In this document: in pieces, positions 44,025-53,816 of the stretch
Layout of the letters: each line of letters opens with the position of its first letter
Numbering within the stretch: position 1 is the first letter of the stretch
Source of the DNA: Pseudoalteromonas espejiana DSM 9414
GTDB lineage: Bacteria > Pseudomonadota > Gammaproteobacteria > Enterobacterales > Alteromonadaceae
DNA length: 64,000 nucleotides
Direction: 5' to 3'
NCBI RefSeq assembly: GCF_002221525.1
Contig: NZ_CP011028.1
Coordinates: 1,437,001-1,501,000, forward strand
Position numbers and translations under genes: made by a program
Notes under the pieces: generated by a model
Told to the model about the DNA's origin: nothing
Databases searched by the model: none
What the model saw: only the letters and a program-made list of their open reading frames with translations

Positions 44025-44951
44025 TTAACTTTTGGCAAGTGGGCTTACATAGCCATCGGGTTTTAATGCTAAAACATCGCAATCTAGGCTATCTATAACA
44101 TGCTCGGCAGTATTGCCGACTAAGGCTGCGCTTAAACCGGTTCGCCCTACAGTGCCAATAACAACTAATTCACTGTTTAAGCGACTCGCAACATCAGGAA
44201 TTACATCTTCAGGTAAGCCTTCTTCAATAAAGCATTGCTCGTTAGTTAAACTAAACTCGTTAGCCAGAGCATTAGTTGACTCTATATGATGTTTTTTAAC
44301 TGATTCGTTGTAAAGCCCTGGGTTAAATTCTGGGATTTCAATGGCTATATTAATGGGTGTAGCTGGGTAAGCGTTGACCAAATTAAGCTTTGCATTGGCA
44401 AGCTCGCATAAAAACTGTGCATCTTTAATAATGCGCTTATTAAGTGCTACGTGTTCATCGTTTTCACTTACTGCATTAACCGCGGCTAAAATATTCCCAT
44501 TTTCTGGCCATGCCATTTCTTTGACGAATAAAACAGGGGTAGGGCATTTACGTACTAAGTGCCAATCGGTTGGGGTAAATATTACAGACTTAAGTGCGCC
44601 ATGTTGGTGGGTACTTTTTATAACTAGGTCGTAGTTTTGCTCTATAACAGTATTAATAATGGCTTCAAAGGGGCGATTGTGCCAAACAACTTCGGTGGTT
44701 ATGTTTATGTCGGTATATGAGGAAATTAAATCTTTTAACCACATTTCTCTGTCGTTTATAACGGCTTTACGCATGGCTTCTCGCTCATCAAATGAGAGCA
44801 TAGTGGTCATTTCGTAGGAAAAATCGTAAACAGTCATAAAGGCTGTGATACTTGCGCCAGATTTTTTTGCTAAATCAATCGAGCGAGCTAAACCGTGTTG
44901 GTCGTCTTTGGTAGGGTCAATAACGGCTAAAATACGTTTAATAGTGTTCAT
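44025..44951 (-). CDS. uspE: Tandem universal stress protein UspE
   Basis: The 308-residue cytoplasmic protein has two Usp domains (about 1-145 and 150-300). The first begins RILAVIDPTKDDQHGLARSIDLAKK and the second ends VVIGTVGRTGLSAALVGNTAEHVI, with the Gly-rich nucleotide-site pattern. Sequence and position beside fnr match UspE of Shewanella and E. coli, where it follows fnr. UspE is involved in stress survival, motility and adhesion. A near-perfect FNR site lies 76 bases before the start, suggesting oxygen control. Confidence 0.92.
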   Translation of the reverse strand: MNTIKRILAVIDPTKDDQHGLARSIDLAKKSGASITAFMTVYDFSYEMTTMLSFDEREAMRKAVINDREMWLKDLISSYTDINITTEVVWHNRPFEAIINTVIEQNYDLVIKSTHQHGALKSVIFTPTDWHLVRKCPTPVLFVKEMAWPENGNILAAVNAVSENDEHVALNKRIIKDAQFLCELANAKLNLVNAYPATPINIAIEIPEFNPGLYNESVKKHHIESTNALANEFSLTNEQCFIEEGLPEDVIPDVASRLNSELVVIGTVGRTGLSAALVGNTAEHVIDSLDCDVLALKPDGYVSPLAKS

Positions 44952-45026
44952 GTGCTACTCCATTTTTTTAACTTACTTTCAGTGTAACGTAAATACACAG
45001 CAGTTAAAGGGGTAGCACATAAATTG

Positions 45027-45040
45027 TTGTTCTAAATCAA
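45027..45040 (-). promoter_or_regulatory. FNR-type box upstream of uspE
   Basis: On the minus strand TTGATTTAGAACAA, which matches TTGAT-N4-ATCAA at nine of ten positions. It lies in the gap between fnr and uspE, at a distance from the uspE start that allows a -41.5 activation position with TAACTG (about 45003-45008) as a possible -10. Confidence 0.6.
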
Positions 45041-45059
45041 AGTTACAGCGAGTGTTAGC

Positions 45060-45797
45060 TTAGCGAGGCTTAATAATTGCAGCGGCTTTTGCTAAACCAT
45101 CACTTTCTAAAATAGTGATAAATTTGCCTTCTACTTTGATAAGTCCCGCTTTTTGAAAACGGCTTAGTAACCGGCTTATGGTTTCAACCGTTAAGCCTAA
45201 ATAGTTACCTATTTCGCCGCGGGTCATAGTAAATCTAAACTCTTTACGTGAAAAACCACGCTCACCAAAGCGCTCAGAAAGGTTGTAAATAAAGCTTGCT
45301 AGGCGCTCTTCTGCTGATTTTTTATTTAGCAGTAATAGCATTTCTTGATCGTAGGTAATTTCGCTGCTCATTAAGCGCATAATTTGCTGGCGCAGTTTAG
45401 GTAACTTACCTGCAAGTTCGTCAAGGGTATCAAATGGGATTTCACACACCATTGAGGTTTCTAGCGCCTGAGAAAAGCTTTGGTGCGCCATTTTGCTAAT
45501 AGCATCAAAGCCCACTAAATCGCCCGCAAGGTGAAACCCCGTAATTTGCTCATCGCCTTGCTCAGACAATGTATAAGATTTAAATGACCCAGAGCGTACA
45601 GCATAAATTGCGTTAAGCGGGGCGCCAGATTCAAATAAATAATCGCCTTTATGGAGTGGTTTTTTTCGCTCAATGATTTCGTCAAGTTTATCCATTTCTT
45701 GGCCATTTAACGAAAACGGCAAACACAACTGGCTAATACTGCAGTTATTACAGCTAATAGCACAGTTACTTTTAGCGCGACTTTGAGAGAAATCCAT
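45060..45797 (-). CDS. fnr: Oxygen-sensing transcription regulator FNR (EtrA)
   Basis: FNR switches genes between aerobic and low-oxygen life using a [4Fe-4S] cluster. The 245-residue protein keeps all four cluster cysteines: three in [14 protein letters not shown] and one in TSMVCEIPF. It also keeps the cyclic-nucleotide-type beta barrel ([21 protein letters not shown]), the dimer helix and the helix-turn-helix [16 protein letters not shown], where Glu and Arg read the TTGAT half-site. Located between uspE and the cbb3 assembly genes, its likely targets. Confidence 0.96.
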   Translation of the reverse strand: MDFSQSRAKSNCAISCNNCSISQLCLPFSLNGQEMDKLDEIIERKKPLHKGDYLFESGAPLNAIYAVRSGSFKSYTLSEQGDEQITGFHLAGDLVGFDAISKMAHQSFSQALETSMVCEIPFDTLDELAGKLPKLRQQIMRLMSSEITYDQEMLLLLNKKSAEERLASFIYNLSERFGERGFSRKEFRFTMTRGEIGNYLGLTVETISRLLSRFQKAGLIKVEGKFITILESDGLAKAAAIIKPR

Positions 45798-45862
45798 AAT
45801 TTAATCCGTTTTAATTTTTATAAACTGAGGCAAATAAACCATAAGGCTTAATAGTCTAAAGA

Positions 45863-46534
45863 TTAATGTACTAGTTTGTCGGTGGCAATAATCAATAGGT
45901 AGATACCATACCAAATAATAATACTGCCTAACACAATGCGCGTCCATGGATGGTTAATTATACTGTTAAGTTTTTGAGCACTAAGCCCAACAGTAATCAT
46001 CGCCGGAAAAGTACCAAGCGCAAAACATAACATTACAATTGCGCCATCAAAGGCACTTGGGCTGGTCATCGCCCAGGTAAGTGCTGAATAAACTAAACCA
46101 CAGGGGAGCCAGCCCCATAAAGCCCCATAACCAAGTGCTTTAACTGGGCTGTTTATTGGCATTAAATACTTATTAAACTTAACCAAGTGTTGCCAAATAA
46201 GAGTTTTACCTATTTTTTCGAGCCACTGCAGCGTAGGGCCAAGGCGCATTATATACACACCTACTAGCAACATAAAAATGCCCGCAATAAAAGAAAGCGA
46301 CATTGAAATAGCGGTATTTTGTTTAGCAAACTCACTACTAATCCCCGCAACAAGAGCGCCGGCAAGCATATAACTTAATGCTCGGCCTATATTGTAAGCG
46401 AATGAATAGGTGAACGTTTTACGTTTGTCACTGGCAAGTTGTAACGAACTGGCAATACCTCCGCACATGGCAAGGCAGTGGCCACTACCAATTAGGCCCA
46501 TTAAAAAAGCACTAATAAAAAGAGGGTCAATCAT
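45863..46534 (-). CDS. TauE/SafE-like membrane protein of the cbb3 cluster
   Basis: The 223-residue protein has six predicted membrane helices and the pattern GLIGSGHCLAMCGGI near the start and ALWGWLPCGLVYSAL in the middle, typical of the sulfite exporter TauE/SafE family branch (also called CcoA-neighbour or HMA-linked type) found beside ccoS and fnr. Paired Cys/His/Met near membrane ends (HCLAMC, PCG) suggest metal, probably copper, handling during oxidase assembly; that is inferred. ATG 46534 overlaps ccoS by 8 bases; a TTG 11 codons upstream is less likely. Confidence 0.78.
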   Translation of the reverse strand: MIDPLFISAFLMGLIGSGHCLAMCGGIASSLQLASDKRKTFTYSFAYNIGRALSYMLAGALVAGISSEFAKQNTAISMSLSFIAGIFMLLVGVYIMRLGPTLQWLEKIGKTLIWQHLVKFNKYLMPINSPVKALGYGALWGWLPCGLVYSALTWAMTSPSAFDGAIVMLCFALGTFPAMITVGLSAQKLNSIINHPWTRIVLGSIIIWYGIYLLIIATDKLVH

Positions 46535-46694
46535 TACTTTTGTTATGTTGCTCTTTGTCGTCTTCAAACAAAATACTGTGACCTTGTTTGTTTAAATCAG
46601 AAAATTGTTCACTTTTAACAGCCCAAAAAAACACACCTATGGCAATAATGACGAACAATATAGCAATGGGGATCAAAATATAAATTATGCTCAT
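46527..46694 (-). CDS. ccoS: cbb3 oxidase maturation protein CcoS
   Basis: This 55-residue gene is short and easily missed. Its product has one membrane helix (about 4-22, IYILIPIAILFVIIAIGVFF), then FWAVKSEQFSDLNKQGHSIL, the CcoS/FixS signature, and an acidic-polar tail. CcoS is needed to insert heme b and copper into subunit CcoN. It overlaps the end of ccoI by four bases (ATGA) and the start of the next gene by eight, so the three are probably translationally coupled. Confidence 0.93.
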   Translation of the reverse strand: MSIIYILIPIAILFVIIAIGVFFWAVKSEQFSDLNKQGHSILFEDDKEQHNKSND

Positions 46695-49066
46695 AACTTT
46701 AAAAGCCTTAATGAGTTGCTAATTACAATAATTGAGCTGGCAGACATGCCAATAACCGCCATCCACGGGGCTACAAGGCCCAGAGCTGCAAGCGGTAATA
46801 TTGAAGCATTGTACAACAAAGACAAGGTTAGGTTTTGTTTAATAATACGCCGAGTTTGAATAGCCACATTTAATAGCTGATCAATGGAAGCTAAATCACT
46901 ATTTAATAGCACTACGTCGGCGCTATTTTTTGATATATCAGCGCCGGTTTCCATGGCAATAGATAAATGAGCACTGGCAAATACAGGGCTGTCGTTAATG
47001 CCATCGCCGACCATTGCAACCACTTCATTTTGTGATGCCCATTGCTTGACTGCTGTTTGTTTATCTTTAGGTGATAAGCCCGACTTTACACTATCAAGTT
47101 TGAGCTGCTTTGCAATTTTTTGCCCCGCATCGGAGGAATCGCCTGTTAGCATATGGCAGCTTAAATTTTGCGACTGTAAAGAGCTAATCAGTTTTGTTGC
47201 ATCAGGTTTAACTTTATCTAAAAAGTAAAAACGCGCTACTACGCGTTTGTTAATGTATAAGCTGGCTTGTGCATTTGTTTTTTTACTTTCAAACCATCCG
47301 CTTTTGCCTATGGCATAGTGGTTTTTATGATCCTGTGCGCTAATTCCCATACCTGGGTGTACTTCTATATTTTTAAGTCTAAGCTCAGCGTTAGCAAAGC
47401 CTGTAAAAGCACTCGCAATGGGGTGTTCAGAGTATCGCTCTAATTGTGCTGCAAGGTTAAGCACTTCTTCTTTAGAAAGGCTTTCATCAAGTATATCTAC
47501 GGCATCTAAGCTAAATTTGCCTTGGGTAAGCGTGCCTGTTTTATCAAACGCAAATAATGTTAGTTTTGAAAGCGTTTCGAGTACGTGAGCTTGTTTTATC
47601 AATATGCCTTTACGAGTAAGTGTTGCCACAGCGCAAGTAAGGGCTGTAGGAATGGCTAAACTTAGTGCACATGGGCACGTGGCTACGAGTACCGAAATAG
47701 TGATCCAAAAGGCATGCTCTGGGTCTATTTGATACCAGCCAATAGCTGTAATAGAGGCAAATATAAGTAAGCAGGCAATAAACCATTGAGCAACTTTATC
47801 GGTTATCTCTACTAATTTAGGGCGCTTGGTTAACGCATTGTGTTGCAAGCGAATAATTTGATTTAAAAGCGTGTTTTGGCCAATTTTATTTATTTTTATT
47901 TCTATTACGCCGTCGTGATTAACACAGCCGGCATAAACATTGTGGCCTATAAATTTATTCACCGGCTCATGCTCACCGGTCATCATAGACTCATCAACAG
48001 TGGTTTTACCATTCACCAGCTCACCGTCGGCAGGGATAGTCTCGCCTGCTTTTATAAGTACTATATCGTTTAATTTTAGTTTTTTTGCAGCAATAATGTG
48101 CTCATTGTGGTTTTCATCAAGTGTGCGTGCAGTAAGAGGTAATAGCTTTTGTAAATTGGCAGTGAATTCGCTAGCTTTTAAGCGAGCTCTAAACTCAAGG
48201 TATTTACCCAGTAACAATAAAAAGGTAAACATACAAATGGATTCAAAATAAACCTCGCCCACTTGCATTAAGGTGGCGTAGCAACTTGCCCCATAGGCAC
48301 CAAATATAGCCAACGAGACCGGTAAGTCCATGTTGAGTTGTTTGGCTTTTAAGCCATTAATGGCATTTGTTAAAAAGGGCAGGGCACTGTACAAAATAAC
48401 GGGCGAGGCAAGTACTAAGCTTATCCACCTAAAATATTGCTCAAAGTTGTTATCCATCCCTGAGAACATGCCAAAATACATGGCAAAGGCAAACATCATC
48501 ACTTGCATGGTCATCAGCCCAGCAACACCTAATCGGCGTATATAGGCTTTTGCTGTTTGTTGCTTTTGCTGGGCTTCGTCATCTGCTTGAAATGGGTAAG
48601 CTTTATAGCCAATTTTAGCCAATGCGGTAATAATTTCGCTCAGCGGAGTTTGGGTTTTATCCCATTGGATCATAGCGCGGTTAGTTGAGGTATTTACATC
48701 AACTCGTTTTACCGTTTTTAAACTAAGTAACTGCTTTTCGATAAGCCAAGCACAGGCTGCACACGTTATGCCTTCAACACTTAGTAACACTTCTGAAGTG
48801 TCGTCGGTTGTGGCTATAAACTCATCTTGTATATCTTCGTTGTCGTAGCTTTTTATAAACGCCAGTTGCTCTGGTACTAATTGCTCTACTTTACCAGCAC
48901 GAACAGTGCGGTATTTGTAGTAGTCGGTCATGCCTTGATCAACAATGTTTTGTGCAACCGCTTGGCAGCCAATGCAACACATTGGCTGGGGCATGTTATC
49001 TATTGTTACGGTTGCGCTAAATCCATTTGGCACACTTTCAAGGCAATGAAAGCAAGAAACGCTCAT
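46691..49066 (-). CDS. ccoI: Copper-exporting P-type ATPase CcoI (FixI) for cbb3 assembly
   Basis: CcoI is a P1B-type ATPase that moves Cu(I) to the periplasm for loading into CcoN. The 791-residue protein has a Cys-rich N-terminus (CFHCLES, CCIGCQ) and a heavy-metal-binding domain with GITCAACAWLIEKQL. Eight membrane helices follow with the CPC motif in VATCPCALSLAIPTAL, then the phosphorylation site DKTGTLTQG, TGDSSDAGQ and VGDGINDSPVFA. It is the CopA2-like type rather than a detoxifying CopA, as shown by its place between ccoH and ccoS. Confidence 0.95.
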   Translation of the reverse strand: MSVSCFHCLESVPNGFSATVTIDNMPQPMCCIGCQAVAQNIVDQGMTDYYKYRTVRAGKVEQLVPEQLAFIKSYDNEDIQDEFIATTDDTSEVLLSVEGITCAACAWLIEKQLLSLKTVKRVDVNTSTNRAMIQWDKTQTPLSEIITALAKIGYKAYPFQADDEAQQKQQTAKAYIRRLGVAGLMTMQVMMFAFAMYFGMFSGMDNNFEQYFRWISLVLASPVILYSALPFLTNAINGLKAKQLNMDLPVSLAIFGAYGASCYATLMQVGEVYFESICMFTFLLLLGKYLEFRARLKASEFTANLQKLLPLTARTLDENHNEHIIAAKKLKLNDIVLIKAGETIPADGELVNGKTTVDESMMTGEHEPVNKFIGHNVYAGCVNHDGVIEIKINKIGQNTLLNQIIRLQHNALTKRPKLVEITDKVAQWFIACLLIFASITAIGWYQIDPEHAFWITISVLVATCPCALSLAIPTALTCAVATLTRKGILIKQAHVLETLSKLTLFAFDKTGTLTQGKFSLDAVDILDESLSKEEVLNLAAQLERYSEHPIASAFTGFANAELRLKNIEVHPGMGISAQDHKNHYAIGKSGWFESKKTNAQASLYINKRVVARFYFLDKVKPDATKLISSLQSQNLSCHMLTGDSSDAGQKIAKQLKLDSVKSGLSPKDKQTAVKQWASQNEVVAMVGDGINDSPVFASAHLSIAMETGADISKNSADVVLLNSDLASIDQLLNVAIQTRRIIKQNLTLSLLYNASILPLAALGLVAPWMAVIGMSASSIIVISNSLRLLKL

Positions 49067-49075
49067 ATTTACTTA

Positions 49076-49567
49076 CTACTTATAATTAGGGGTAACTAAT
49101 AATGGCTCAGTGGTAGGCAGTGTAATGTTCTCTTTTAACTTCCAGCTGCCATCGACTGGTTCTAAAAATACTGAGTATGCACCAGGCGTGTAGTTATCTA
49201 AAAGTGCAGTAAACTCTTTGTTAGCGTTTGGCGTAAGTGTTGCTTCGAAGTCGTGGGCTTTAATAGTACGGTGATAAAACGACAGTTTTAATGCATGTAC
49301 GTTACTAAAGTCACCTTTAATAAAGGCAAAACTTGCGCGTTCATTGGTTACATTGAGGTTGCCGTGTAAAAAAAGCGCTTTAGCTTTTTCAAACTTAGAA
49401 AGTTCTAAGTTAATAGCTTTGCCTTTTTTGTAGTAATCGTCCACTACCATATCTGGGCCATTGCCCACAGCTGTAATAATTAAGGTTATGCACCCAATAA
49501 TGGCCGCTAGCGGGAAAAAGATTAAAAACCAAGGCCAAAAATTTTTATACCACGGAGTAGGTTGCAT
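49076..49567 (-). CDS. ccoH: cbb3 oxidase assembly protein CcoH (FixH)
   Basis: The 163-residue membrane protein has one N-terminal helix (about 10-32, FWPWFLIFFPLAAIIGCITLI), the FixH marker DMVVDDYYKKGKAINLE, and a small periplasmic beta-domain. CcoH helps assemble or stabilise the oxidase, probably by contact with CcoN and CcoP. It starts ccoH-ccoI-ccoS and is separated from ccoP by a terminator. The ferredoxin-like gene ccoG, often found just before it, is absent. Confidence 0.92.
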   Translation of the reverse strand: MQPTPWYKNFWPWFLIFFPLAAIIGCITLIITAVGNGPDMVVDDYYKKGKAINLELSKFEKAKALFLHGNLNVTNERASFAFIKGDFSNVHALKLSFYHRTIKAHDFEATLTPNANKEFTALLDNYTPGAYSVFLEPVDGSWKLKENITLPTTEPLLVTPNYK

Positions 49568-49627
49568 AGTTGCTCTAAAATTAGTTTAGGAGGGAGTATT
49601 TTATAGCAAATATTTGTAAAAGACTAA

Positions 49628-49655
49628 AAAAAAGCCTCACAGTGGAGGCTTTTTT
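49628..49655. terminator. Terminator between ccoP and ccoH
   Basis: An 11-bp stem (AAAAAAGCCTC / GAGGCTTTTTT) with a 6-base loop. On the minus strand it is followed by more Ts. It would separate the oxidase genes from the assembly genes. Confidence 0.85.
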
Positions 49656-49708
49656 GATCTGGATTAATCTATTGAAATAATAAGATTAATTATTAGTTAA
49701 CGCGGTGT

Positions 49709-50743
49709 TTATTTATCTTGCGATAAACTATAAACGTATGCTGTTAACAAGTGAATTTTGTCTTCACCTAAAATGTCTTTCCATGCTGGCATTACACCTG
49801 CGCGGCCATGGTTAAGTGTTTCTTCAACAGCACGTTGAGAACCACCGTATAACCAAATGTTATCTGTTAGGTTAGGCGCGCCAAATGGTAAGTTGTGAGC
49901 AACAGAGCCCTTACCGTCAGCACCGTGACACGCGGCACACATTGCAAACTTAGCTGCACCAGCAGCTGCGTCTTTTTGGTTAACAGTACGACCCGATAAG
50001 CTAAGTACATGCGCTGTCATTTCTTTAACGCCTTGCTCACCAAGTGCTGCACTCCAAGAAGGCATTGCGGCTACTCGACCATAAAGAAGTGTTTCTTTAA
50101 TTTTGTCTACAGAGCCACCGTATAACCAGTCTTTATCAGTTAGGTTAGGGAAGCCAGTACCACCACGAGCATCAGAACCATGACACTGTGCACAGTTTTG
50201 CGAAAATAAACGCTGACCAATTTCAAGCGCTAATTGACCATCTGTTTGCTCGTGCTTGTCGCCATTTTCAAGGGCAACTTGCTGCGCTGCATCACCTTCA
50301 AATTTAGATTCAACTAAATCTAAAACTGGTACTTGTGCAAGTTTGTTAAAAATAGGACCAAAACGCTCTTGTGCCGCTTCGTACTCTTTATCAAGTTTTA
50401 CATAGCGGCCTTCTTCGGCTGCTTGCTTACTTGCTTCTTTAGACTCAGCTAAAGACGTAATACCTTGGTTAGAGCTTGTCCATTTACCTAAACCTTCCCA
50501 GTTACCTAAACCTGGGTAAGCCGCAAGGTAATATACAGACCAAACAAAAGTTGCGAAGAACATGTACGTCCACCATTTTGGTAGTGGATTGTTCAGTTCT
50601 GTAATGCCGTCATATTCATGTCCGCAGTCTTCACCTTCTTTAACGCCAGCATAGTTTTTAAGGTTCCAAACTAATAAGCTAAAAATGATGATTAAGCAGG
50701 CTAGGGTTAATACAATAACCCAAATACTCCAAAAGCTAGTCAT
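49709..50743 (-). CDS. ccoP: cbb3 cytochrome c oxidase diheme subunit CcoP
   Basis: CcoP passes electrons from soluble cytochrome c towards CcoO and CcoN. The 344-residue protein has two N-terminal membrane helices (about 5-28 and 58-76), a Glu/Lys/Ala-rich linker, and two cytochrome c domains with heme sites CAQCH and CAACH; axial Met residues lie in AAMPSW and GVMPAW. It overlaps ccoQ by four bases. Length is somewhat above average because of the linker. Confidence 0.96.
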   Translation of the reverse strand: MTSFWSIWVIVLTLACLIIIFSLLVWNLKNYAGVKEGEDCGHEYDGITELNNPLPKWWTYMFFATFVWSVYYLAAYPGLGNWEGLGKWTSSNQGITSLAESKEASKQAAEEGRYVKLDKEYEAAQERFGPIFNKLAQVPVLDLVESKFEGDAAQQVALENGDKHEQTDGQLALEIGQRLFSQNCAQCHGSDARGGTGFPNLTDKDWLYGGSVDKIKETLLYGRVAAMPSWSAALGEQGVKEMTAHVLSLSGRTVNQKDAAAGAAKFAMCAACHGADGKGSVAHNLPFGAPNLTDNIWLYGGSQRAVEETLNHGRAGVMPAWKDILGEDKIHLLTAYVYSLSQDK

Positions 50744-50925
50744 TTTTCAGACTCCTTTTCCTCGTTAGAGAGTGTGTTGTTATGTTTTTTTTCATCTTCG
50801 AAAATGGCATTAGCGGCGTCATCAAAACGATTTTTGCTACGCTTGCTGTATGCCCATACAACAATCACAATAAACAATACTAAAATTACCAGAGTCAAAA
50901 TGCCTCTGTATGTTCCGTAATCCAT
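50740..50925 (-). CDS. ccoQ: cbb3 cytochrome c oxidase subunit CcoQ
   Basis: A 61-residue protein with one membrane helix (about 8-26, ILTLVILVLFIVIVVWAY) followed by a charged cytoplasmic tail (SKRSKNRFDDAANAIFEDE), the usual CcoQ/FixQ form. CcoQ stabilises the complex. It lies 5 bases after ccoO and overlaps ccoP. Confidence 0.93.
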   Translation of the reverse strand: MDYGTYRGILTLVILVLFIVIVVWAYSKRSKNRFDDAANAIFEDEKKHNNTLSNEEKESEK

Positions 50926-50930
50926 AATAA

Positions 50931-51605
50931 TTACTTCAAGTGGGTGCCAAGTTGCTGTAAATACGCTATTAGGGCTTGCATTTCTGTTGCGCCTTCGCCG
51001 TTGTTCATAGCGTTAACTTTTTCAACATCTGCTTGAAGCTCTTCGTCGCTGCCATAACCTAAACCCGGGTGTTTTGGGTTTTCTGGGTTGATAGCAAAAG
51101 TATCACGGAAAATTTGTAGTTTTTTCAGAGTTAGGCTGGTATCAACCTTTGTCTCTGCTAACCAAGGAAAACCTGGCATGTTCGACTCAGGAACCACAGC
51201 ACGTGGGTCAACTAAGTGAGCATAATGCCAATCGTCCGAGTAACGGTTACCTACACGTGCTAAGTCAGGACCAGTACGTTTAGAACCCCATTGGAAAGGG
51301 TGATCCCATACTGATTCGCCAGCTACAGAGTAGTGACCGTAACGCTCAACTTCGTCACGAAAAGGGCGAATCATTTGTGAGTGACAGTTGTAACAACCTT
51401 CACGTACGTAGATATCACGGCCTTCCATTTCAAGCGCGTTAAGCGGGCGCAGGCCTTCAACAGGCTTAGTTGTATCGTCTTGGAACATTAGCGGAGTAAT
51501 TTCAACTAATGCACCAAAACTAATAGCAAAAACAGTCAGAATAGCCATTAGGCCAACGTTCTTTTCTACTATTTCATGTTTGTTTTGTGAATTTTTATTG
51601 CTCAT
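50931..51605 (-). CDS. ccoO: cbb3 cytochrome c oxidase monoheme subunit CcoO
   Basis: CcoO is the membrane-bound monoheme cytochrome c of the oxidase. The 224-residue protein has one membrane helix (about 18-40) and the heme site in [17 protein letters not shown], followed by the conserved [30 protein letters not shown] stretch (only part listed: [14 protein letters not shown]). Two ATG codons are adjacent; the second (51605) stands seven bases from GGAG and is preferred. It sits 9-12 bases after ccoN. Confidence 0.95.
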   Translation of the reverse strand: MSNKNSQNKHEIVEKNVGLMAILTVFAISFGALVEITPLMFQDDTTKPVEGLRPLNALEMEGRDIYVREGCYNCHSQMIRPFRDEVERYGHYSVAGESVWDHPFQWGSKRTGPDLARVGNRYSDDWHYAHLVDPRAVVPESNMPGFPWLAETKVDTSLTLKKLQIFRDTFAINPENPKHPGLGYGSDEELQADVEKVNAMNNGEGATEMQALIAYLQQLGTHLK

Positions 51606-51617
51606 CATCTCACTCCG

Positions 51618-53051
51618 TTATGCTAATTGTGCTTGCGCGTCTAACTTCAGTGATTCTTTTTCAGCTGAAATTGTACGGAAAACGTTATAAGCCATAACTA
51701 ACATACCTGTTACGATGAATACACCGCCTACAAAGCGCATAATGTAGAAAGGATGCGATGCTTCTAAAGACTGAACAAAGCTGTACATTAATGTACCGTC
51801 AGAGTTAACTGCACGCCACATTAGACCTTGCATAACACCTGAGATCCACATTGCAACAATGTAAAGTACAACACCTACCGTGTGTAACCAGAAGTGGGTG
51901 TTAACCAATTTAACGCTGTACATACGACCTTGTGCGAATAACGCAGGGATAAGGTGGTAAATAGCACCAATTGAAATCATAGCAACCCAACCTAGTGCAC
52001 CTGAGTGTACGTGGCCGATAGTCCAATCTGTGTAGTGAGATAAAGCGTTTACAGATTTAATTGCCATCATTGGGCCTTCAAACGTAGACATACCGTAGAA
52101 AGACAATGAAACAACTAAGAAACGAAGTACTGGGTCGGTGCGAAGCTTATGCCAAGCGCCTGAAAGCGTCATAATACCGTTAATCATACCACCCCAAGAT
52201 GGAACGAATAAGATAATAGACATCACCATACCTAAACTTTGCGTCCAATCAGGTAGCGCAGTGTAATGAAGGTGGTGAGGACCTGCCCAAATGTATAATG
52301 AAATAAGTGCCCAAAAGTGAACAACCGATAAACGGTAAGAATAAACTGGGCGACCTGCTTGTTTTGGTACAAAGTAATACATCATACCTAAGAAACCAGC
52401 AGTTAGTAGGAAACCTACAGCGTTATGACCGTACCACCACTGAACCATTGCATCTACTGCACCTGCGTAGATAGAGTATGATTTAGTTAACGATACAGGC
52501 ACTGCCATGCTGTTTACAATGTGAAGCACTGCAACAGTAATGATAAAGCCAGCGTAAAACCAGTTAGCAACGTATATATGAGATACTTTACGTTTGATCA
52601 GCGTACCAAAAAATACTACTGCGTAAACTATCCATACTACCGCGATTAAAATATCGATTGGCCACTCAAGCTCTGCATATTCTTTAGAGCTGGTAATACC
52701 TAGTGGTAGTGTGATTACGGCTAATACAATTACAAGCTGCCATCCCCAAAAAGAGAATGCGGCAAGTTTGTCTGAGAAAAGACGCGTTTGACAAGTACGT
52801 TGAACGACGTAATAAGACGTCGCAAAAAGTGCACTGGTACCAAATGCGAAAATTACTGCGTTCGTGTGTAACGGACGTAGTCGAGAGTATGTTAACCATG
52901 GTGTATCAAAGTTAAGTGCTGGCCAAGCTAATTGGGCAGCAATCAGAACCCCAATACTCATGCCAACGATGCCCCAAATCACTGTCATAATAGCGAATTG
53001 GCGTACAACTTTATAGTTATACTCAGTTTGTGATGCTACTGTTTGGCTCAT
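51618..53051 (-). CDS. ccoN: cbb3 cytochrome c oxidase catalytic subunit CcoN
   Basis: CcoN reduces oxygen at a heme b3-CuB centre with very high affinity. The 477-residue protein has about twelve membrane helices and the expected His ligands: [13 protein letters not shown] for low-spin heme, [16 protein letters not shown] and [13 protein letters not shown] for CuB, and [13 protein letters not shown] for heme b3. It begins ccoN-ccoO-ccoQ-ccoP. A probable FNR box lies about 200 bases upstream, which fits induction at low oxygen. Confidence 0.97.
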   Translation of the reverse strand: MSQTVASQTEYNYKVVRQFAIMTVIWGIVGMSIGVLIAAQLAWPALNFDTPWLTYSRLRPLHTNAVIFAFGTSALFATSYYVVQRTCQTRLFSDKLAAFSFWGWQLVIVLAVITLPLGITSSKEYAELEWPIDILIAVVWIVYAVVFFGTLIKRKVSHIYVANWFYAGFIITVAVLHIVNSMAVPVSLTKSYSIYAGAVDAMVQWWYGHNAVGFLLTAGFLGMMYYFVPKQAGRPVYSYRLSVVHFWALISLYIWAGPHHLHYTALPDWTQSLGMVMSIILFVPSWGGMINGIMTLSGAWHKLRTDPVLRFLVVSLSFYGMSTFEGPMMAIKSVNALSHYTDWTIGHVHSGALGWVAMISIGAIYHLIPALFAQGRMYSVKLVNTHFWLHTVGVVLYIVAMWISGVMQGLMWRAVNSDGTLMYSFVQSLEASHPFYIMRFVGGVFIVTGMLVMAYNVFRTISAEKESLKLDAQAQLA

Positions 53052-53252
53052 TTTCTGGCTTCCGCTGCAATAAATGCGTTTAGAAATGAATTACCCACCG
53101 TTTAAAGTGGGGCCTACTATTTTCCCCAAGCGTGTTACCTAAAACGTTCAAAGCCTGAATGCTTCAGAAAACAAACTCGAGAAACCCTTATTTTTTGCGG
53201 GTGAAATGATAAATTTTTTGGCCTAAAAAAGATAGGTCAATTACATAAATTT

Positions 53253-53266
53253 ATGACATCAATCAA
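53253..53266 (-). promoter_or_regulatory. FNR-type box upstream of ccoN
   Basis: On the minus strand TTGATTGATGTCAT: one perfect half-site (TTGAT) and a weaker one (GTCAT against ATCAA). Downstream, TATCTT near 53229-53234 is a possible -10. It lies in the gap between ccoN and the divergent lipoprotein gene, which otherwise shows no structure. Confidence 0.5.
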
Positions 53267-53390
53267 AGTTTGTGAGTTTGTTGTTTAATTTTTGATACAG
53301 ATTGTACCTATATTAACCAAACAGGTCACTGCCTATTGTTATTTCAAACCATGCTAATTAAGATTTGTTTTTATTTAGCGTGGACTTGTT

Positions 53391-53816
53391 ATGCATATAT
53401 ATAGATTTACTTTGTTTTTGATGCTTATTTTTGTATTAACAGGGTGTGACAATGCTAATCAAATAAATCAAGAAGCCCTTCAAAAAAGTAATTGTGACGC
53501 AAACCAAGCGTGCATTTACAGCTCGGGTGTTAAAGTATGGTTAAGTAATGAGACCATCTCGCCAGAGACCCCGTTTAGTATTAACCTCGATTTACCAGAG
53601 CACCTGAAAATACAAAGCGCTAAGCTTGAAAGTATAACTATGTATATGGGTTTTATCCCTCAAAAGTTCACTAAGCACGAAAGTATTTATAAAAGTGAGA
53701 CCATGGTAGGTATTTGCTCAGAAAAAAATATGCTGTGGCAATTAGTACTCAACTTAACTAACACGCAAACCGGCGAGCCGATCACCCACTTTTATAATTT
53801 TTATGTTACTTACTAA
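53391..53816 (+). CDS. Small lipoprotein of unknown function, divergent from ccoN
   Basis: The 141-residue protein begins with a lipoprotein signal (FLMLIFVLTGC, Cys at 19). The mature part has three more cysteines (SNCDANQACIY, VGICSEKNM) and a beta-rich pattern ending FYNFYVTY. I do not recognise a named domain. Genes for such small lipoproteins or membrane proteins are often found next to ccoN in Alteromonadales, so a link to respiration or copper is possible but unproven. The start is ATG 53391 with a weak ribosome site. Confidence 0.7.
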   Translation: MHIYRFTLFLMLIFVLTGCDNANQINQEALQKSNCDANQACIYSSGVKVWLSNETISPETPFSINLDLPEHLKIQSAKLESITMYMGFIPQKFTKHESIYKSETMVGICSEKNMLWQLVLNLTNTQTGEPITHFYNFYVTY

